A DNA stretch of 64,000 bases from Methylibium sp. NZG (GTDB taxonomy: Bacteria > Pseudomonadota > Gammaproteobacteria > Burkholderiales > Burkholderiaceae_C). A model generated the notes under the pieces. That model was not told the DNA's origin, did not search any database, and worked only from the letters and a program-made list of their open reading frames with translations. Shown piece after piece: positions 39,867 to 49,092 of this stretch. Made by a program: the position numbers and the translations under genes. The stretch spans positions 1 to 64,000 of the forward strand of contig LGRD01000005.1 of the NCBI GenBank assembly GCA_001263235.1, in the 5' to 3' direction. How positions within the stretch are numbered: the first letter of the stretch is position 1; each line of letters opens with the position of its first letter.

Positions 39867-40724
39867 TCATTTCTCGGTGTCTACCAGGCCCTTGACGAAC
39901 CATTTCTGCATCAACAGCACCACCAGCGCGGGCGGGATCATCGCCAGGATCGCGGTGGCCATGATCACGTTCCACTCATTGGCCGCGTCGCCGCCAGCGA
40001 ACATGCGCTTGATGCCCATCACGATCGGGTACATGCTCTCGTCGGTGGTCACCAGCAGCGGCCACAAATACTGGTTCCAGCCGTAGATGAACTGGATGAC
40101 GAAGAGCGCTGCCACGCTCGTCATCGACAGCGGCACCAGCACGTCCTTGAAGAAGCGGATCGGGCCCGCGCCGTCGATGCGTGCGGCCTCGACCAGTTCG
40201 TCGGGAATGGTCAGGAAGAACTGCCGGAACAGGAACGTGGCGGTGGCCGAGGCGATCAGCGGCACCGTGAGGCCGGCATAGCTGTTGAGCATCGACAGGT
40301 CTGAGATGACCTGGTAGGTCGGCAGGATGCGCACCTCCACCGGCAGCATCAGCGTGATGAAGACCATCCAGAAGCACAGCCCGCGGCCGGGGAAGCGGAA
40401 GTACACGAACGCGAATGCCGACAGCAGCGAGATGGCGATCTTGCCGATGGCGATCACCATCGCGCTGACGAAGCTGACCCACAGCATCGGCGCCACCGGT
40501 GCGACCTTGCTGCCGTAGCTCGTCTCGCCGCCGAACAGCGCGACGCGGTAGGTCTCGATCATGTGGCCGCCGGGGGCGAGCGACATCGGCACCGTCTGCA
40601 CGATCTGCTGCGAGGTTTGTGTGGAGGCAATCAGCGTCACGTAGACGGGAAAGGCGACCACCAGCACGCCAAGCAGCAGGATCCCGTGGGCAATGGCCCG
40701 GCCGACCTTGTCGCGTTCGACCAT
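39867..40724 (-). CDS. ugpE: sn-Glycerol-3-phosphate ABC transporter, permease UgpE
   Basis: Second membrane subunit of the importer, 285 residues with six helices. The first helix is ILLLGVLVVAFPVYVTLIAS, and the EAA loop for docking to UgpC is EAARIDGAGPIRFFKDVLVP. The C-terminus ends with ALVVLLMQKWFVKGLVDTEK, a typical UgpE/MalG-type end. Its ATG is one base beyond the ugpA stop, indicating coupling. Confidence 0.94.
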   Translation of the reverse strand: MVERDKVGRAIAHGILLLGVLVVAFPVYVTLIASTQTSQQIVQTVPMSLAPGGHMIETYRVALFGGETSYGSKVAPVAPMLWVSFVSAMVIAIGKIAISLLSAFAFVYFRFPGRGLCFWMVFITLMLPVEVRILPTYQVISDLSMLNSYAGLTVPLIASATATFLFRQFFLTIPDELVEAARIDGAGPIRFFKDVLVPLSMTSVAALFVIQFIYGWNQYLWPLLVTTDESMYPIVMGIKRMFAGGDAANEWNVIMATAILAMIPPALVVLLMQKWFVKGLVDTEK

Positions 40725-40725
40725 T

Positions 40726-41607
40726 TCAGTATTGAACCTTCTTTTCGACGTAGCGGAATTGCACGACGGTCAACGCAATCACGATCACCATCAACACCAC
40801 CGACTGCGCGGCCGAGCCGCCGATGTCCAGCGCCTTGAAGCCGTCGTAGTAGACCTTGTAGACGAGGATCGCGGTGTCCTTGCCCGGCCCGCCGTTGGTG
40901 GCGGCGTCGACGATGGCGAACGTGTCGAAGAATGCGTAGACGATGTTGATCACGAGCAGGAAGAACGTGGTCGGCGACAGCAGCGGGAAGACGATGCTCC
41001 AGAAGCGCTTCCAGGGGCGCGCGCCGTCGATCGCGGCAGCTTCGATGAGGCTTTTGGGGATCGACTGCAGCCCGGCCAGGAAGAACAAGAAGTTGTAGGA
41101 GATCTGCTTCCACACCGCAGCCATCACGATCAGCGCCATCGCGTGGTCGCCGTCGAGCAGGTGGTTCCAGTTGAAGCCGAGCGCGCGCAGCGCGTAGCTC
41201 ACGATGCCCACCGACGGCGCGAACATGAACAACCACAGCACGCCGGCAATGGCCGGCGCCACCGCGTAAGGCCAGATCAGCAGCGTCTTGTAGATCGTGG
41301 CGCCGCGCACCACGCGGTCGGCCATCACGGCCAGCAGCAGCGCGATCGACAGGCCAAACACCGCCACCAGCACCGAGAACACGGCCGTGGTCTTGAACGA
41401 CGCGAGGTAGGTCTCGTCGTTCCACAGCCGCTTGAAGTTCTCCATGCCGACGAACTCGGTGGAGGTGCCGAAGGCGTCTTGCGTCAGCACGCTCTGGTAC
41501 AGCGCCTGCCCCGCGGGCCAGAAGAAGAACACCAGCACGATCGCCATCTGCGGCGCGATCAGCACCCAGGGCAGCCACCAGCTCTTGAACAGAACGCGCT
41601 TTTCCAT
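40726..41607 (-). CDS. ugpA: sn-Glycerol-3-phosphate ABC transporter, permease UgpA
   Basis: First membrane subunit, 293 residues with six helices. It starts [20 protein letters not shown]; the EAA loop is [20 protein letters not shown]; the C-terminus ends [12 protein letters not shown]. The reading frame stays open upstream through a repeat element (41632-41818) up to 41817, but the extra residues are repeat-encoded and low in conservation, so I take the ATG at 41607. Confidence 0.93.
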   Translation of the reverse strand: MEKRVLFKSWWLPWVLIAPQMAIVLVFFFWPAGQALYQSVLTQDAFGTSTEFVGMENFKRLWNDETYLASFKTTAVFSVLVAVFGLSIALLLAVMADRVVRGATIYKTLLIWPYAVAPAIAGVLWLFMFAPSVGIVSYALRALGFNWNHLLDGDHAMALIVMAAVWKQISYNFLFFLAGLQSIPKSLIEAAAIDGARPWKRFWSIVFPLLSPTTFFLLVINIVYAFFDTFAIVDAATNGGPGKDTAILVYKVYYDGFKALDIGGSAAQSVVLMVIVIALTVVQFRYVEKKVQY

Positions 41608-41631
41608 CAAAAAGGCCCGCGTAGCGCTGAC

Positions 41632-41818
41632 CTCTCCCTCCCCCGCTGGGGGAGGGCCGGGGTGGGGGCGATTCCAGTGCGCATTTGCCGCTTTCCCTCT
41701 GCCCACCAGCCCCCATCCCAACCGGAGGTTCGGCCTTGCAAGGCCGAACCGCTCCGGCGGAGCAAAGCTGTGCTTTGCTGATTCCCGCCTCCGCCCCCCA
41801 GCGGGGGAAGGGGCCAAG
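41632..41818. repeat. Composite hairpin element, copy A (ugpB-ugpA spacer)
   Basis: Three structures in a row: a left stem CCCTCCCCC-GCT-GGGGGAGGG (41636-41656) followed by GGGGTGGGGGC; a 24-bp perfect palindrome at 41727-41750 centred on TTGCAA; and a right arm at about 41787-41812 that is roughly the reverse complement of the left arm. The same architecture recurs at 55228-55400. Confidence 0.7.
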
Positions 41819-41821
41819 CCG

Positions 41822-43138
41822 TCACGACTTGTTGGCCTTCTCGAACCGCTCCAGCTGCTCGTTGCCTCGCTTCACCGCCGAGTCGAGACCTTCCTGCGCC
41901 GTCTTCTTGCCGCTCCAGATGTTCTCCATCTCCTCGTCGACGATGGTGCGGATCTGCACGAAGTTGCCCAGTCGGATGCCGCGCGACTTGTCGGTGGTCT
42001 TGCGGATCATCTGCGTCACCGACACGTCGGTGCCCGGGTTCTGCTTGTAGAAGCCGCTCTTCTCGGTTGCTTCGTACGAGGCGATCGTGACGGGCAGGTA
42101 GCCCGTGCGCTGGTGGCTCTTGACCGCCTCCTCAGTCTTGGACAGATGCGCAAAGAACTGGGCCACGCCCTTGTACTCCTCGGCCTTCTTGCCCGACATC
42201 ACCCACAGGCTGGCGCCGCCGATCACGGTGTTCTGCGGCGCGCCGGGCACGTCGGGGTAGTAGGGCAGCGTCGAGATGCCGGAGGCGAACTTGGCGTTGC
42301 GCTTGATGTTGCCGTACAGCGCTGAGCTGCCGGTGGTCATGGCGCATTCGCCCGACACGAAAGTCGCGTCCGCCGCATTGCCGCGGCCCTTGTAGACGAA
42401 CAGGCCCTGCTTGCTCATGTTGGCCAGGTTTTCGATGTGGCGCACGTGCAGCGGCGTGTTGAAGGCGAGCCGTGCGTCGTTGCCGCGCATGCCGTTGCCC
42501 TTGGTCGCGAACTCGACGTTGTGCCAGGCCGAGAAGCTCTCGAGCTGCGTCCAGCTGACCCAGCTGGTGGTGAACGGGCACTTGTGGCCGCTGGCCTTGA
42601 GCTTGGCGGCGGCCAGCGTCACTTCAGGCCAGGTCTTGGGCGGGTTCTCGGCGTCGATGCCGGCGGCCTTGAACGCGTCCTTGTTGTAGTGGAAGACGGT
42701 GGTCGAGCTGTTGAACGGGAAGCTCAGCATCTGCCCGTTCGGCGCGGTGTAGTAGCCGGCCACGGCGGGCACATACGCCTTCGGGTCGAAGGGGACGCCC
42801 GCATCGGCCATGATCTTGGCGACCGGCACGATCGCGCCCTTGCTGGCCATCATCGTGGCGGTGCCCACCTCGAACACCTGCAGTATGTGCGGCGCGTTGC
42901 CGGCACGGAACGCCGCGATGGCAGCCGTCATCGACTCGTCGTAATTGCCCTTGAAGGTGGGCACCACCTTGTAGGCGGTCTGGCTGGTGTTGAAGTCCTT
43001 GGCCAGGTCGTTGACCCACTCACCCAGGGCGCCGCCCATCGAATGCCACCACTGGACTTCGACCTGGGCATGTGCCGGTGCGCTGACGAGGGCCAGCGCC
43101 ATTGCGGTGGCGGACAAGGAAAGGAAAGGGCTCTTCAT
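41822..43138 (-). CDS. ugpB: sn-Glycerol-3-phosphate ABC transporter, binding protein
   Basis: Periplasmic binding protein of 438 residues for glycerol-3-phosphate and glycerophosphodiesters. It has a signal peptide ending APAHA (about residue 24), then [20 protein letters not shown], the canonical start of mature UgpB. Later conserved stretches are [17 protein letters not shown] and [17 protein letters not shown]. It is the first gene of ugpBAEC-Q. Upstream (minus strand) a TTGACT box and one PhoB-type half-site, CTGTCAC (complement of 43251-43257), are seen, but no second half-site, so phosphate control is likely by family but not shown. Confidence 0.95.
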   Translation of the reverse strand: MKSPFLSLSATAMALALVSAPAHAQVEVQWWHSMGGALGEWVNDLAKDFNTSQTAYKVVPTFKGNYDESMTAAIAAFRAGNAPHILQVFEVGTATMMASKGAIVPVAKIMADAGVPFDPKAYVPAVAGYYTAPNGQMLSFPFNSSTTVFHYNKDAFKAAGIDAENPPKTWPEVTLAAAKLKASGHKCPFTTSWVSWTQLESFSAWHNVEFATKGNGMRGNDARLAFNTPLHVRHIENLANMSKQGLFVYKGRGNAADATFVSGECAMTTGSSALYGNIKRNAKFASGISTLPYYPDVPGAPQNTVIGGASLWVMSGKKAEEYKGVAQFFAHLSKTEEAVKSHQRTGYLPVTIASYEATEKSGFYKQNPGTDVSVTQMIRKTTDKSRGIRLGNFVQIRTIVDEEMENIWSGKKTAQEGLDSAVKRGNEQLERFEKANKS

Positions 43139-43421
43139 GGGGAACTCCGTCGGGAAAATGATGCTTTGAAGAAAAGTGCTTTGGAATGAGAGAAGTCAAG
43201 GCGCTGCTTCGAGGGCAGCCCGCGAGTGTGGGGCCGGAATGTGACAGTCGCGTTTATCCGGTGGAAGCGGGCGCCCGGCAACGGGGGTAACCCCTCTGGT
43301 TCGACAGCGTCTCGCGCCCCTGCGCCGGCCCCGTATTGCTGCACTGCGGTACGATCACACCCCACATGCCAGCACGGGTGATCGACAGCGGCCCCGAGCC
43401 TTCCCGCGAGCCCCGGCCCCC

Positions 43422-46400
43422 ATGAACGCACCGCTCCCATTCGCCCAGGTTCCGTTGGCCGCACGACACGGCGCCGGCACATCGACGGCGCCAGACGCCG
43501 CGCCCCGGCTGCGCGAGATCCCCTACAACTACACCTCGTTTTCCGACCGCGAGATCGTCATCCGCCTGCTCGGGCGCCGCGCCTGGGAGGTGCTGAACCT
43601 GCTGCGCCAAGAGCGCCGCACCGGCCGCTCGGCGCGCATGTTGTATGAGGTGCTGGGCGACATCTGGGTCGTGCAGCGCAACCCGTACCTGCAAGACGAC
43701 CTGCTCGACAACCCGAAGCGCCGCCGCTTGCTGATCGAGGCGCTGCACCACCGGCTGCGCGAGATCGACACCCGCCGCGAGCCGGCCGGTGACGGTGAAC
43801 GCGATCTGATCGTCGGCGAACTGCTGAGCGCCGCGCGTGCGGCCGTGCAGAGCTTTGCCGACCAGTTCGACACCGTGGCCGAGCTGCGCCGCCGCACGAA
43901 CCGCGTGCTAGGCCGCGTCACGTCCAAAGACAACGTCAAGTTCGACGGCCTGAGCCGCGTCTCGCACGTGACGGATGCGACCGACTGGCGTGTCGAGTAC
44001 CCGTTCGTCGTGCTCACGCCCGACACCGAGGCCGAGATGGCGGGGCTGGTCAAGGGCTGCGTCGACCTGGGCCTGACGATCATCCCCCGCGGCGGCGGCA
44101 CCGGCTACACCGGCGGCGCCATTCCGCTGGTGTGGAACAGCGCCGTCATCAACACCGAAAAGCTGGAGGCGATGACCGAGGTCGAGCTGCAGCGCCTGCC
44201 CGGGCTCGATGTCGATGTGGCCACGGTCTGGACCGAAGCCGGCGTCGTGACGCAACGCGTGGCCGACGCGGCCGAGCGCGGCGGCTACCAGTTCGCGGTC
44301 GACCCCACGTCGGCCGAAGCCTCGTGCATCGGCGGCAACATCGCGATGAACGCCGGCGGCAAGAAGGCCGTGCTGTGGGGCACCGCGCTCGACAACCTGG
44401 CCTCGTGGCGCATGGTCACGCCCGAGGCCAAGTGGCTCGAAGTCACGCGCCTGAACCACAACCTCGGCAAGATCCACGACGTGGAAGTGGCGAGCTTCGA
44501 GCTGCGCTACTTCGACGCGTCGGGCAAGACGCTTGAGCGCACCGAGCGGCTCGACATCCCGGGCCGCGTCTTCCGCAAGGAAGGCCTGGGCAAGGACGTG
44601 ACCGACAAGTTCCTCGCCGGCCTGCCCGGCATCCAGAAGGAAGGCTGCGACGGGCTCATCACCAGCGCGCGCTGGATCGTGCACCGAACACCAGCGCACA
44701 CGCGCACGGTGTGCCTGGAGTTCTTCGGCAACGCGAAAGACGCGGTGCCGAGCATCGTGGACATCAAGGACTACATGTTTGCGCAGGCGCGCGAGGGCGG
44801 GGCGGTGTTGGCAGGTCTCGAACACCTGGACGACCGCTACTTGAAAGCCGTCGGTTACGCGACCAAGAGCAAGCGTGGCGGTTTGCCGAAGATGGTGCTC
44901 ATCGGCGACATCGCCGGTGACGACGCTGATGCGGTGGCACGCGCCACGAGCGAGGTGGTGCGGCTGGCGAATGGCCGCGCCGGCGAAGGCTTCATCGCCG
45001 TCAGCGCCGACGCGCGCAAGAAGTTCTGGCTCGACCGCAAACGCACGGCGGCCATCAGCAAGCACACCAACGCCTTCAAGGTGAACGAAGACGTGGTGAT
45101 CCCGCTGCCGCGCATGGGCGAGTACACCGAGGGCATCGAGCGCATCAACATCGAGCTGAGCCTGCGCAACAAGCTCGCGCTGGTGGACGCGCTGGAAGCG
45201 TTCTTCACCAAGGGCAAGCTGCCGCTCGGCAAGAGCGACGATGCCGGGGAGATTGCATCGGCCGAGTTGCTTGAAGACCGCGTGCAGCAGGCGCTGGTGC
45301 TGCTCGCCGAGGTCCGCGGGCTGTGGGAGGGATGGTTGCACGGGCTGGATGCGCCGCCAGCAAACGAACCAGCCGACCCACGCGCCGATCGCCGCACGAC
45401 GTTTGAACAACTGCAGGACCACACCCTGCGCGCGTCGTGGAAGACGCAGCTCCGCGCCCCGCTTCAGAGCATCTTCCCCGGCCAGGCGCTGCAGCCAATC
45501 CTCGATGCGTGCCAAGTGATCCACAAGGACGTGCTCAAGGGCCGCGTGTGGATCGCACTCCACATGCATGCCGGCGACGGCAACGTGCACACCAACATCC
45601 CCGTCAACTCCGACAACTACGAGATGCTGCAGACCGCGCACGAGGCGGTGGCGCGCATCATGAAGTTGGCCCGCTCGCTCGATGGCGTGATTTCCGGCGA
45701 GCACGGCATCGGTATCACCAAGCTCGAATTCCTGAGCGACGACGAGATGGCGCAGTTCACCGCCTACAAACAGCGCGTGGACCCTGAAGGGCGCTTCAAC
45801 AAAGGCAAGCTGCTGCGCGGCGCTGCGGTCGATGGCACTGCGTTGCATGCCGATCTCACCAACGCCTACACGCCCAGCTTCGGCCTGATGGGCCACGAGT
45901 CGCTGATCATGCAGCAGAGCGACATCGGCGCCATCGCCGACAGCATGAAGGACTGCCTGCGCTGCGGCAAGTGCAAGCCGGTGTGCGCCACGCACGTGCC
46001 GCGTGCCAACCTGCTGTACAGCCCGCGTAACAAGATCCTCGCCACGTCGCTGCTGGTCGAGGCATTCTTGTACGAGGAACAAACGCGCCGCGGCATCAGC
46101 GTGAAGCACTGGCACGAGTTCGAGGACGTGGCCGAGCACTGCACCGTGTGCCACAAGTGCCTGAGCCCGTGCCCGGTCAACATCGACTTCGGCGACGTGT
46201 CGATGAACATGCGCAACCTGCTGCGCAAGATGGGCAAGAAGAGCCTGCGCCCGGCGAACCGCATGGCGATGATGTTCCTGAATGCGACCAACCCCGAGAC
46301 GATCCGCCTGCTGCGCCGCGGCATGGTCGATGTCGGCTTCAAGGTGCAACGCATCGCCAACGACCTGCTGCGCGGGCTGGCCAACAAGCAGACCGCGGCA

Positions 46401-47408
46401 CCACGCCCGACGGTCGGCCCCGCGCCGATCAAGGAGCAGGTGATCCACTTCATCAACAAGAAGATGCCCGGCAACCTGCCCAAGCGCACCGCGCGCGCGC
46501 TGCTGGACATCGAGGACAAGGACTACGTCCCGATCATCCGCGATCCCGTTGGCACGACGGCCGACACCGAGGCGGTGTTCTACTTTCCCGGCTGCGGCTC
46601 GGAGCGGCTGTTCAGCCAGGTGGGCTTGGCCACGCAAGCGATGCTGTGGCATGCCGGTGTGCAGACGGTGCTGCCGCCCGGCTACCTGTGCTGCGGATAT
46701 CCGCAGCGCGGCTCGGGCGACTTCTTCAAGGCCGACAAGATCATCACCGACAACCGCGTGCTGTTCCACCGCGTGGCCAACACGCTGAACTACCTCGACA
46801 TCAAGACGGTGGTGGTGAGCTGCGGCACCTGCTACGACCAGCTGCAGGGCTACAAATTCGAGGACATCTTCCCTGGCTGCCGCATCGTCGACATCCACGA
46901 GTACCTGCTGGAGAAGGGCATCACGCTGGCCGCGGCCGACGGCGCCACCTCGGGCAGCGGCTACCTGTACCACGACCCCTGCCACAGCCCGATGAAGCTG
47001 CAGGAGCCGCTGAAGACGGTGAAGGCGCTCGTCGGCCCCAACGTGGTCGACAGCAAGCGTTGCTGCGGCGAGAGCGGCACGTTGGGCATCACGCGGCCCG
47101 ACATCTCGACGCAGGTGCGCTTTCGCAAGGAAGAGGAGTTGCGCAAGGACGAGACGACCTTGCGAGCGATGCTCAAAGCCGCCGAGGGCGGCGCGGGCGC
47201 CGTGCCGGAAAAGGGCCCCGTCAAGATCCTCACGAGCTGCCCGAGCTGCCTGCAGGGCCTGAGCCGCTACACCGGCGACTTGAAGAACGGCCTGCTGGAG
47301 GCCGACTACATCGTGGTCGAGATGGCCAACCGCATCCTCGGCCCCGACTGGATGCCCGAGTACGTTGCGCGTGCCAACGAAGGTGGCATCGAGCGGGTGC
47401 TGGTGTAG
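43422..47408 (+). CDS. Giant FAD/Fe-S oxidoreductase (DUF3683 + FAD-binding + CCG domains)
   Basis: A 1,328-residue protein of the D-lactate/glycolate-type dehydrogenase superfamily. Layout: N-terminal DUF3683 (about 1-150), FAD-binding type 4 ([13 protein letters not shown] near 225), FAD-oxidase C domain ([12 protein letters not shown] near 715), two 4Fe-4S motifs ([11 protein letters not shown] near 845, [11 protein letters not shown] near 906), and two CCG domains ([10 protein letters not shown] near 1090, CCGESGTLG near 1213). It thus fuses on one chain what GlcD, GlcF or LldE-type subunits provide separately. It probably oxidises a 2-hydroxy acid and feeds electrons to the quinone pool; the substrate is unknown. 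The stop lies in a 32-bp palindrome. Confidence 0.88.
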   Translation: MNAPLPFAQVPLAARHGAGTSTAPDAAPRLREIPYNYTSFSDREIVIRLLGRRAWEVLNLLRQERRTGRSARMLYEVLGDIWVVQRNPYLQDDLLDNPKRRRLLIEALHHRLREIDTRREPAGDGERDLIVGELLSAARAAVQSFADQFDTVAELRRRTNRVLGRVTSKDNVKFDGLSRVSHVTDATDWRVEYPFVVLTPDTEAEMAGLVKGCVDLGLTIIPRGGGTGYTGGAIPLVWNSAVINTEKLEAMTEVELQRLPGLDVDVATVWTEAGVVTQRVADAAERGGYQFAVDPTSAEASCIGGNIAMNAGGKKAVLWGTALDNLASWRMVTPEAKWLEVTRLNHNLGKIHDVEVASFELRYFDASGKTLERTERLDIPGRVFRKEGLGKDVTDKFLAGLPGIQKEGCDGLITSARWIVHRTPAHTRTVCLEFFGNAKDAVPSIVDIKDYMFAQAREGGAVLAGLEHLDDRYLKAVGYATKSKRGGLPKMVLIGDIAGDDADAVARATSEVVRLANGRAGEGFIAVSADARKKFWLDRKRTAAISKHTNAFKVNEDVVIPLPRMGEYTEGIERINIELSLRNKLALVDALEAFFTKGKLPLGKSDDAGEIASAELLEDRVQQALVLLAEVRGLWEGWLHGLDAPPANEPADPRADRRTTFEQLQDHTLRASWKTQLRAPLQSIFPGQALQPILDACQVIHKDVLKGRVWIALHMHAGDGNVHTNIPVNSDNYEMLQTAHEAVARIMKLARSLDGVISGEHGIGITKLEFLSDDEMAQFTAYKQRVDPEGRFNKGKLLRGAAVDGTALHADLTNAYTPSFGLMGHESLIMQQSDIGAIADSMKDCLRCGKCKPVCATHVPRANLLYSPRNKILATSLLVEAFLYEEQTRRGISVKHWHEFEDVAEHCTVCHKCLSPCPVNIDFGDVSMNMRNLLRKMGKKSLRPANRMAMMFLNATNPETIRLLRRGMVDVGFKVQRIANDLLRGLANKQTAAPRPTVGPAPIKEQVIHFINKKMPGNLPKRTARALLDIEDKDYVPIIRDPVGTTADTEAVFYFPGCGSERLFSQVGLATQAMLWHAGVQTVLPPGYLCCGYPQRGSGDFFKADKIITDNRVLFHRVANTLNYLDIKTVVVSCGTCYDQLQGYKFEDIFPGCRIVDIHEYLLEKGITLAAADGATSGSGYLYHDPCHSPMKLQEPLKTVKALVGPNVVDSKRCCGESGTLGITRPDISTQVRFRKEEELRKDETTLRAMLKAAEGGAGAVPEKGPVKILTSCPSCLQGLSRYTGDLKNGLLEADYIVVEMANRILGPDWMPEYVARANEGGIERVLV

Positions 47409-47430
47409 CGCTGGCCAGCGCTACACCAGC
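47399..47430. terminator. 32-bp perfect palindrome over the stop codon
   Basis: Every base of 47399-47430 is self-complementary about the centre TGGCCA. The TAG stop of the flavoprotein gene (47406-47408) lies in the left arm. The 11-bp unit AGCGCTACACC is then repeated in tandem to about 47442. No T-tract follows. It lies between convergent genes, so a two-way terminator is plausible. Confidence 0.6.
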
Positions 47431-47462
47431 GCTACACCAGCGCTCCCGGGCGGTCGGCCCGT

Positions 47463-47621
47463 CTACTTGCCGTTCTCGGCGTAAGCGAGCCGGATCGCCA
47501 CGTGCGCCTTCAGCCGCTCCGCTGCGCCCGGCAGCTTGCGCTTCACGTCGCGCTTGGCGCGGTGCACGTTGTCGCGCAGCACATGCAGCCGTGCCCTGTT
47601 TCGTTGAGCCTGAATCGCCAT
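47463..47621 (-). CDS. Small basic protein (52 residues), unknown
   Basis: Begins MAIQAQRNRARLHVLRDNVH and is rich in Arg and Lys throughout, with no membrane stretch. GGAGAAG lies about 6 bp before the ATG at 47621, which supports translation. I recognise no family; size and charge would suit a nucleic-acid-binding protein, which is only a guess. It follows the secreted protein gene (47675-48637) on the same strand. Confidence 0.5.
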   Translation of the reverse strand: MAIQAQRNRARLHVLRDNVHRAKRDVKRKLPGAAERLKAHVAIRLAYAENGK

Positions 47622-47674
47622 TGACTTCTCCGTTGGTGAGCGGGCAGGGTACACGATGGCCGGCTGCGCGCCGC

Positions 47675-48637
47675 TCACCACGCCGGCGGGTCGGGCACGA
47701 AGCCCGTCGCGCCGGAGCGCGGGAAGGGCCGCGGCTGCGCCGGCCACTCGGCGGCGACCACCCCGGCGCGCACCAGGTTGTCGAGCCGGTCGTATTGAAT
47801 ACTGACCACTTCCAGCGGCCGCGTGCTGTTGCGGATGAAGTGGGTCGTGCTGCTGTACGACGCTTCGCGCGCGCCGTGGCCGGTGCCCAGCCTCGTCTGG
47901 GCCTCCTGAGCCGAGCGCCGGCCCGAGCGGGCGGTGGCGTCCTGCTCCGGTGATGGTCCTGGCAGAGGTGCTGCTGCGGGCGTCGCCGCGCGGGCCGCCG
48001 CCGAAGGCGATGCCTTCTCGGCACTCGCGCCGGTGGCGCCTTCGTGGCGGCCACGCTGATCGTCGAAGCGACCCTGAGGTTCGTCGCGCGATTCGTCCTG
48101 CCGCCCGCGCCGCTCGTCCTCGCTCACCGCAGGTCCCGGCCGCACCACAATCGGCCGCTCGCCGAACACCGCCACGCCGATCACGCCCACGTCGTTCGGC
48201 CGGCCGGTGCGCGCGGCGTAAGAGTCGGGCAGCGCGATGAACTCGAACGCCGCCACCTCGTGCGGGCTCTTGCGCCAGCCGGTGATCTCGTGCGTCTGCC
48301 AGGGGCCGAGCGCATAGCCGCCCTGGTTCCACGCTGCCGTCTGGCCGCTGATGATGTTGACGCCGTCGACCGACATCACCGCCAGCACGCGAGCGCCCGT
48401 GCGGTTGCTCACGCGAATGGCGTAGCGCGCGCCGGGCCGGCCGGCCACGTACTGCGCCCCTCTGAACGGGTGGATCGGGAGTGTGAAGCCGGTGTCGCGT
48501 TCGACCACTTGAACGTCCACGGTCGAGCCGACGGCTTGGGCCGCGGCGGCTGATATCAGCAGCGTCGCGGTCGCGAGCCCCTGGGCGAGCCCGTGGGTGC
48601 CGCAGCGGCGAGCGAGAACGAAGTAGTGGCGCGTCAT
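47675..48637 (-). CDS. Hypothetical exported protein
   Basis: A 320-residue protein with a signal peptide (GLAQGLATATLLISAAAAQA, cleavage near residue 35). The first mature domain (about 38-165) contains VDVQVVERDTGFTLPIHPFR, YAIRVSNRTGARVLAVMSVD and PDSYAARTGRPNDVGVIGVA, reading like an all-beta domain. A highly charged Ala/Pro/Gln linker follows (170-250), then a C-terminal stretch ending FVPDPPAW. I do not recognise the family. Divergent from a small gene at 48651. Confidence 0.7.
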   Translation of the reverse strand: MTRHYFVLARRCGTHGLAQGLATATLLISAAAAQAVGSTVDVQVVERDTGFTLPIHPFRGAQYVAGRPGARYAIRVSNRTGARVLAVMSVDGVNIISGQTAAWNQGGYALGPWQTHEITGWRKSPHEVAAFEFIALPDSYAARTGRPNDVGVIGVAVFGERPIVVRPGPAVSEDERRGRQDESRDEPQGRFDDQRGRHEGATGASAEKASPSAAARAATPAAAPLPGPSPEQDATARSGRRSAQEAQTRLGTGHGAREASYSSTTHFIRNSTRPLEVVSIQYDRLDNLVRAGVVAAEWPAQPRPFPRSGATGFVPDPPAW

Positions 48638-48650
48638 ATGAAACCCTCAC

Positions 48651-48935
48651 GTGGCAGTGGCGATACACCTTCTACGGGGCACAGCGGCGTTCGGGGTGAA
48701 CTCGAGGTCCGCCGCGGCGCAGGCCGAGCAGGCCAGGGCGGTGTCCTACGCAGGCCGGCGGCCTGTGCTCACGCGAGTGAATGCTTTCAAGGCCTACATT
48801 GCCGACAACGGCAGCAACTGGTTCGTCAGCGGCGCACCCGACGAACGCTGGGACAACAGCGCACTGCGCTCGCAGCTCGGCAGCGTGAAGGGCTCCGACT
48901 TCGAGGTGATCCGCATGGATGGGTTGAAGCAGTAG
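48651..48935 (+). CDS. Hypothetical small protein (94 residues)
   Basis: The C-terminal two-thirds (FKAYIADNGSNWFVSGAPDE and GSVKGSDFEVIRMDGLKQ) look like a real, compact domain; the N-terminus from GTG at 48651 is less convincing and may be mis-started. No family recognised. It is 13 bp from the divergent exported-protein gene. Confidence 0.45.
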   Translation: MAVAIHLLRGTAAFGVNSRSAAAQAEQARAVSYAGRRPVLTRVNAFKAYIADNGSNWFVSGAPDERWDNSALRSQLGSVKGSDFEVIRMDGLKQ

Positions 48936-49092
48936 CGGCCGCCGCGCCGGCTGTCTGGCGCCCGGGCCACAAGGCCGGGCGGGCCAGCCGGGCCGGCCGC
49001 TCGAAGCGAGTTGCGCAGCGCTGCCGGGCCGGTTTGGCCGCGGCCGGGCGGCCCACCTGCGCTTGGCTACACTGCCACGATGGGCCCACCGA

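Noticed and set aside
41608-41817. Longer N-terminus for UgpA (start at 41817)
   Set aside because: The extra 70 residues are encoded by the hairpin repeat and do not resemble UgpA.
43140-43260. PhoB box upstream of ugpB
   Set aside because: Only one CTGTCAC half-site is present; no second half at the required 11-bp spacing, so I did not annotate it.
43908-46985. Open frame of 1,025 codons opposite the DUF3683 flavoprotein
   Set aside because: Shadow of a long high-GC gene; all motifs (FAD, 4Fe-4S, CCG) are on the plus strand.
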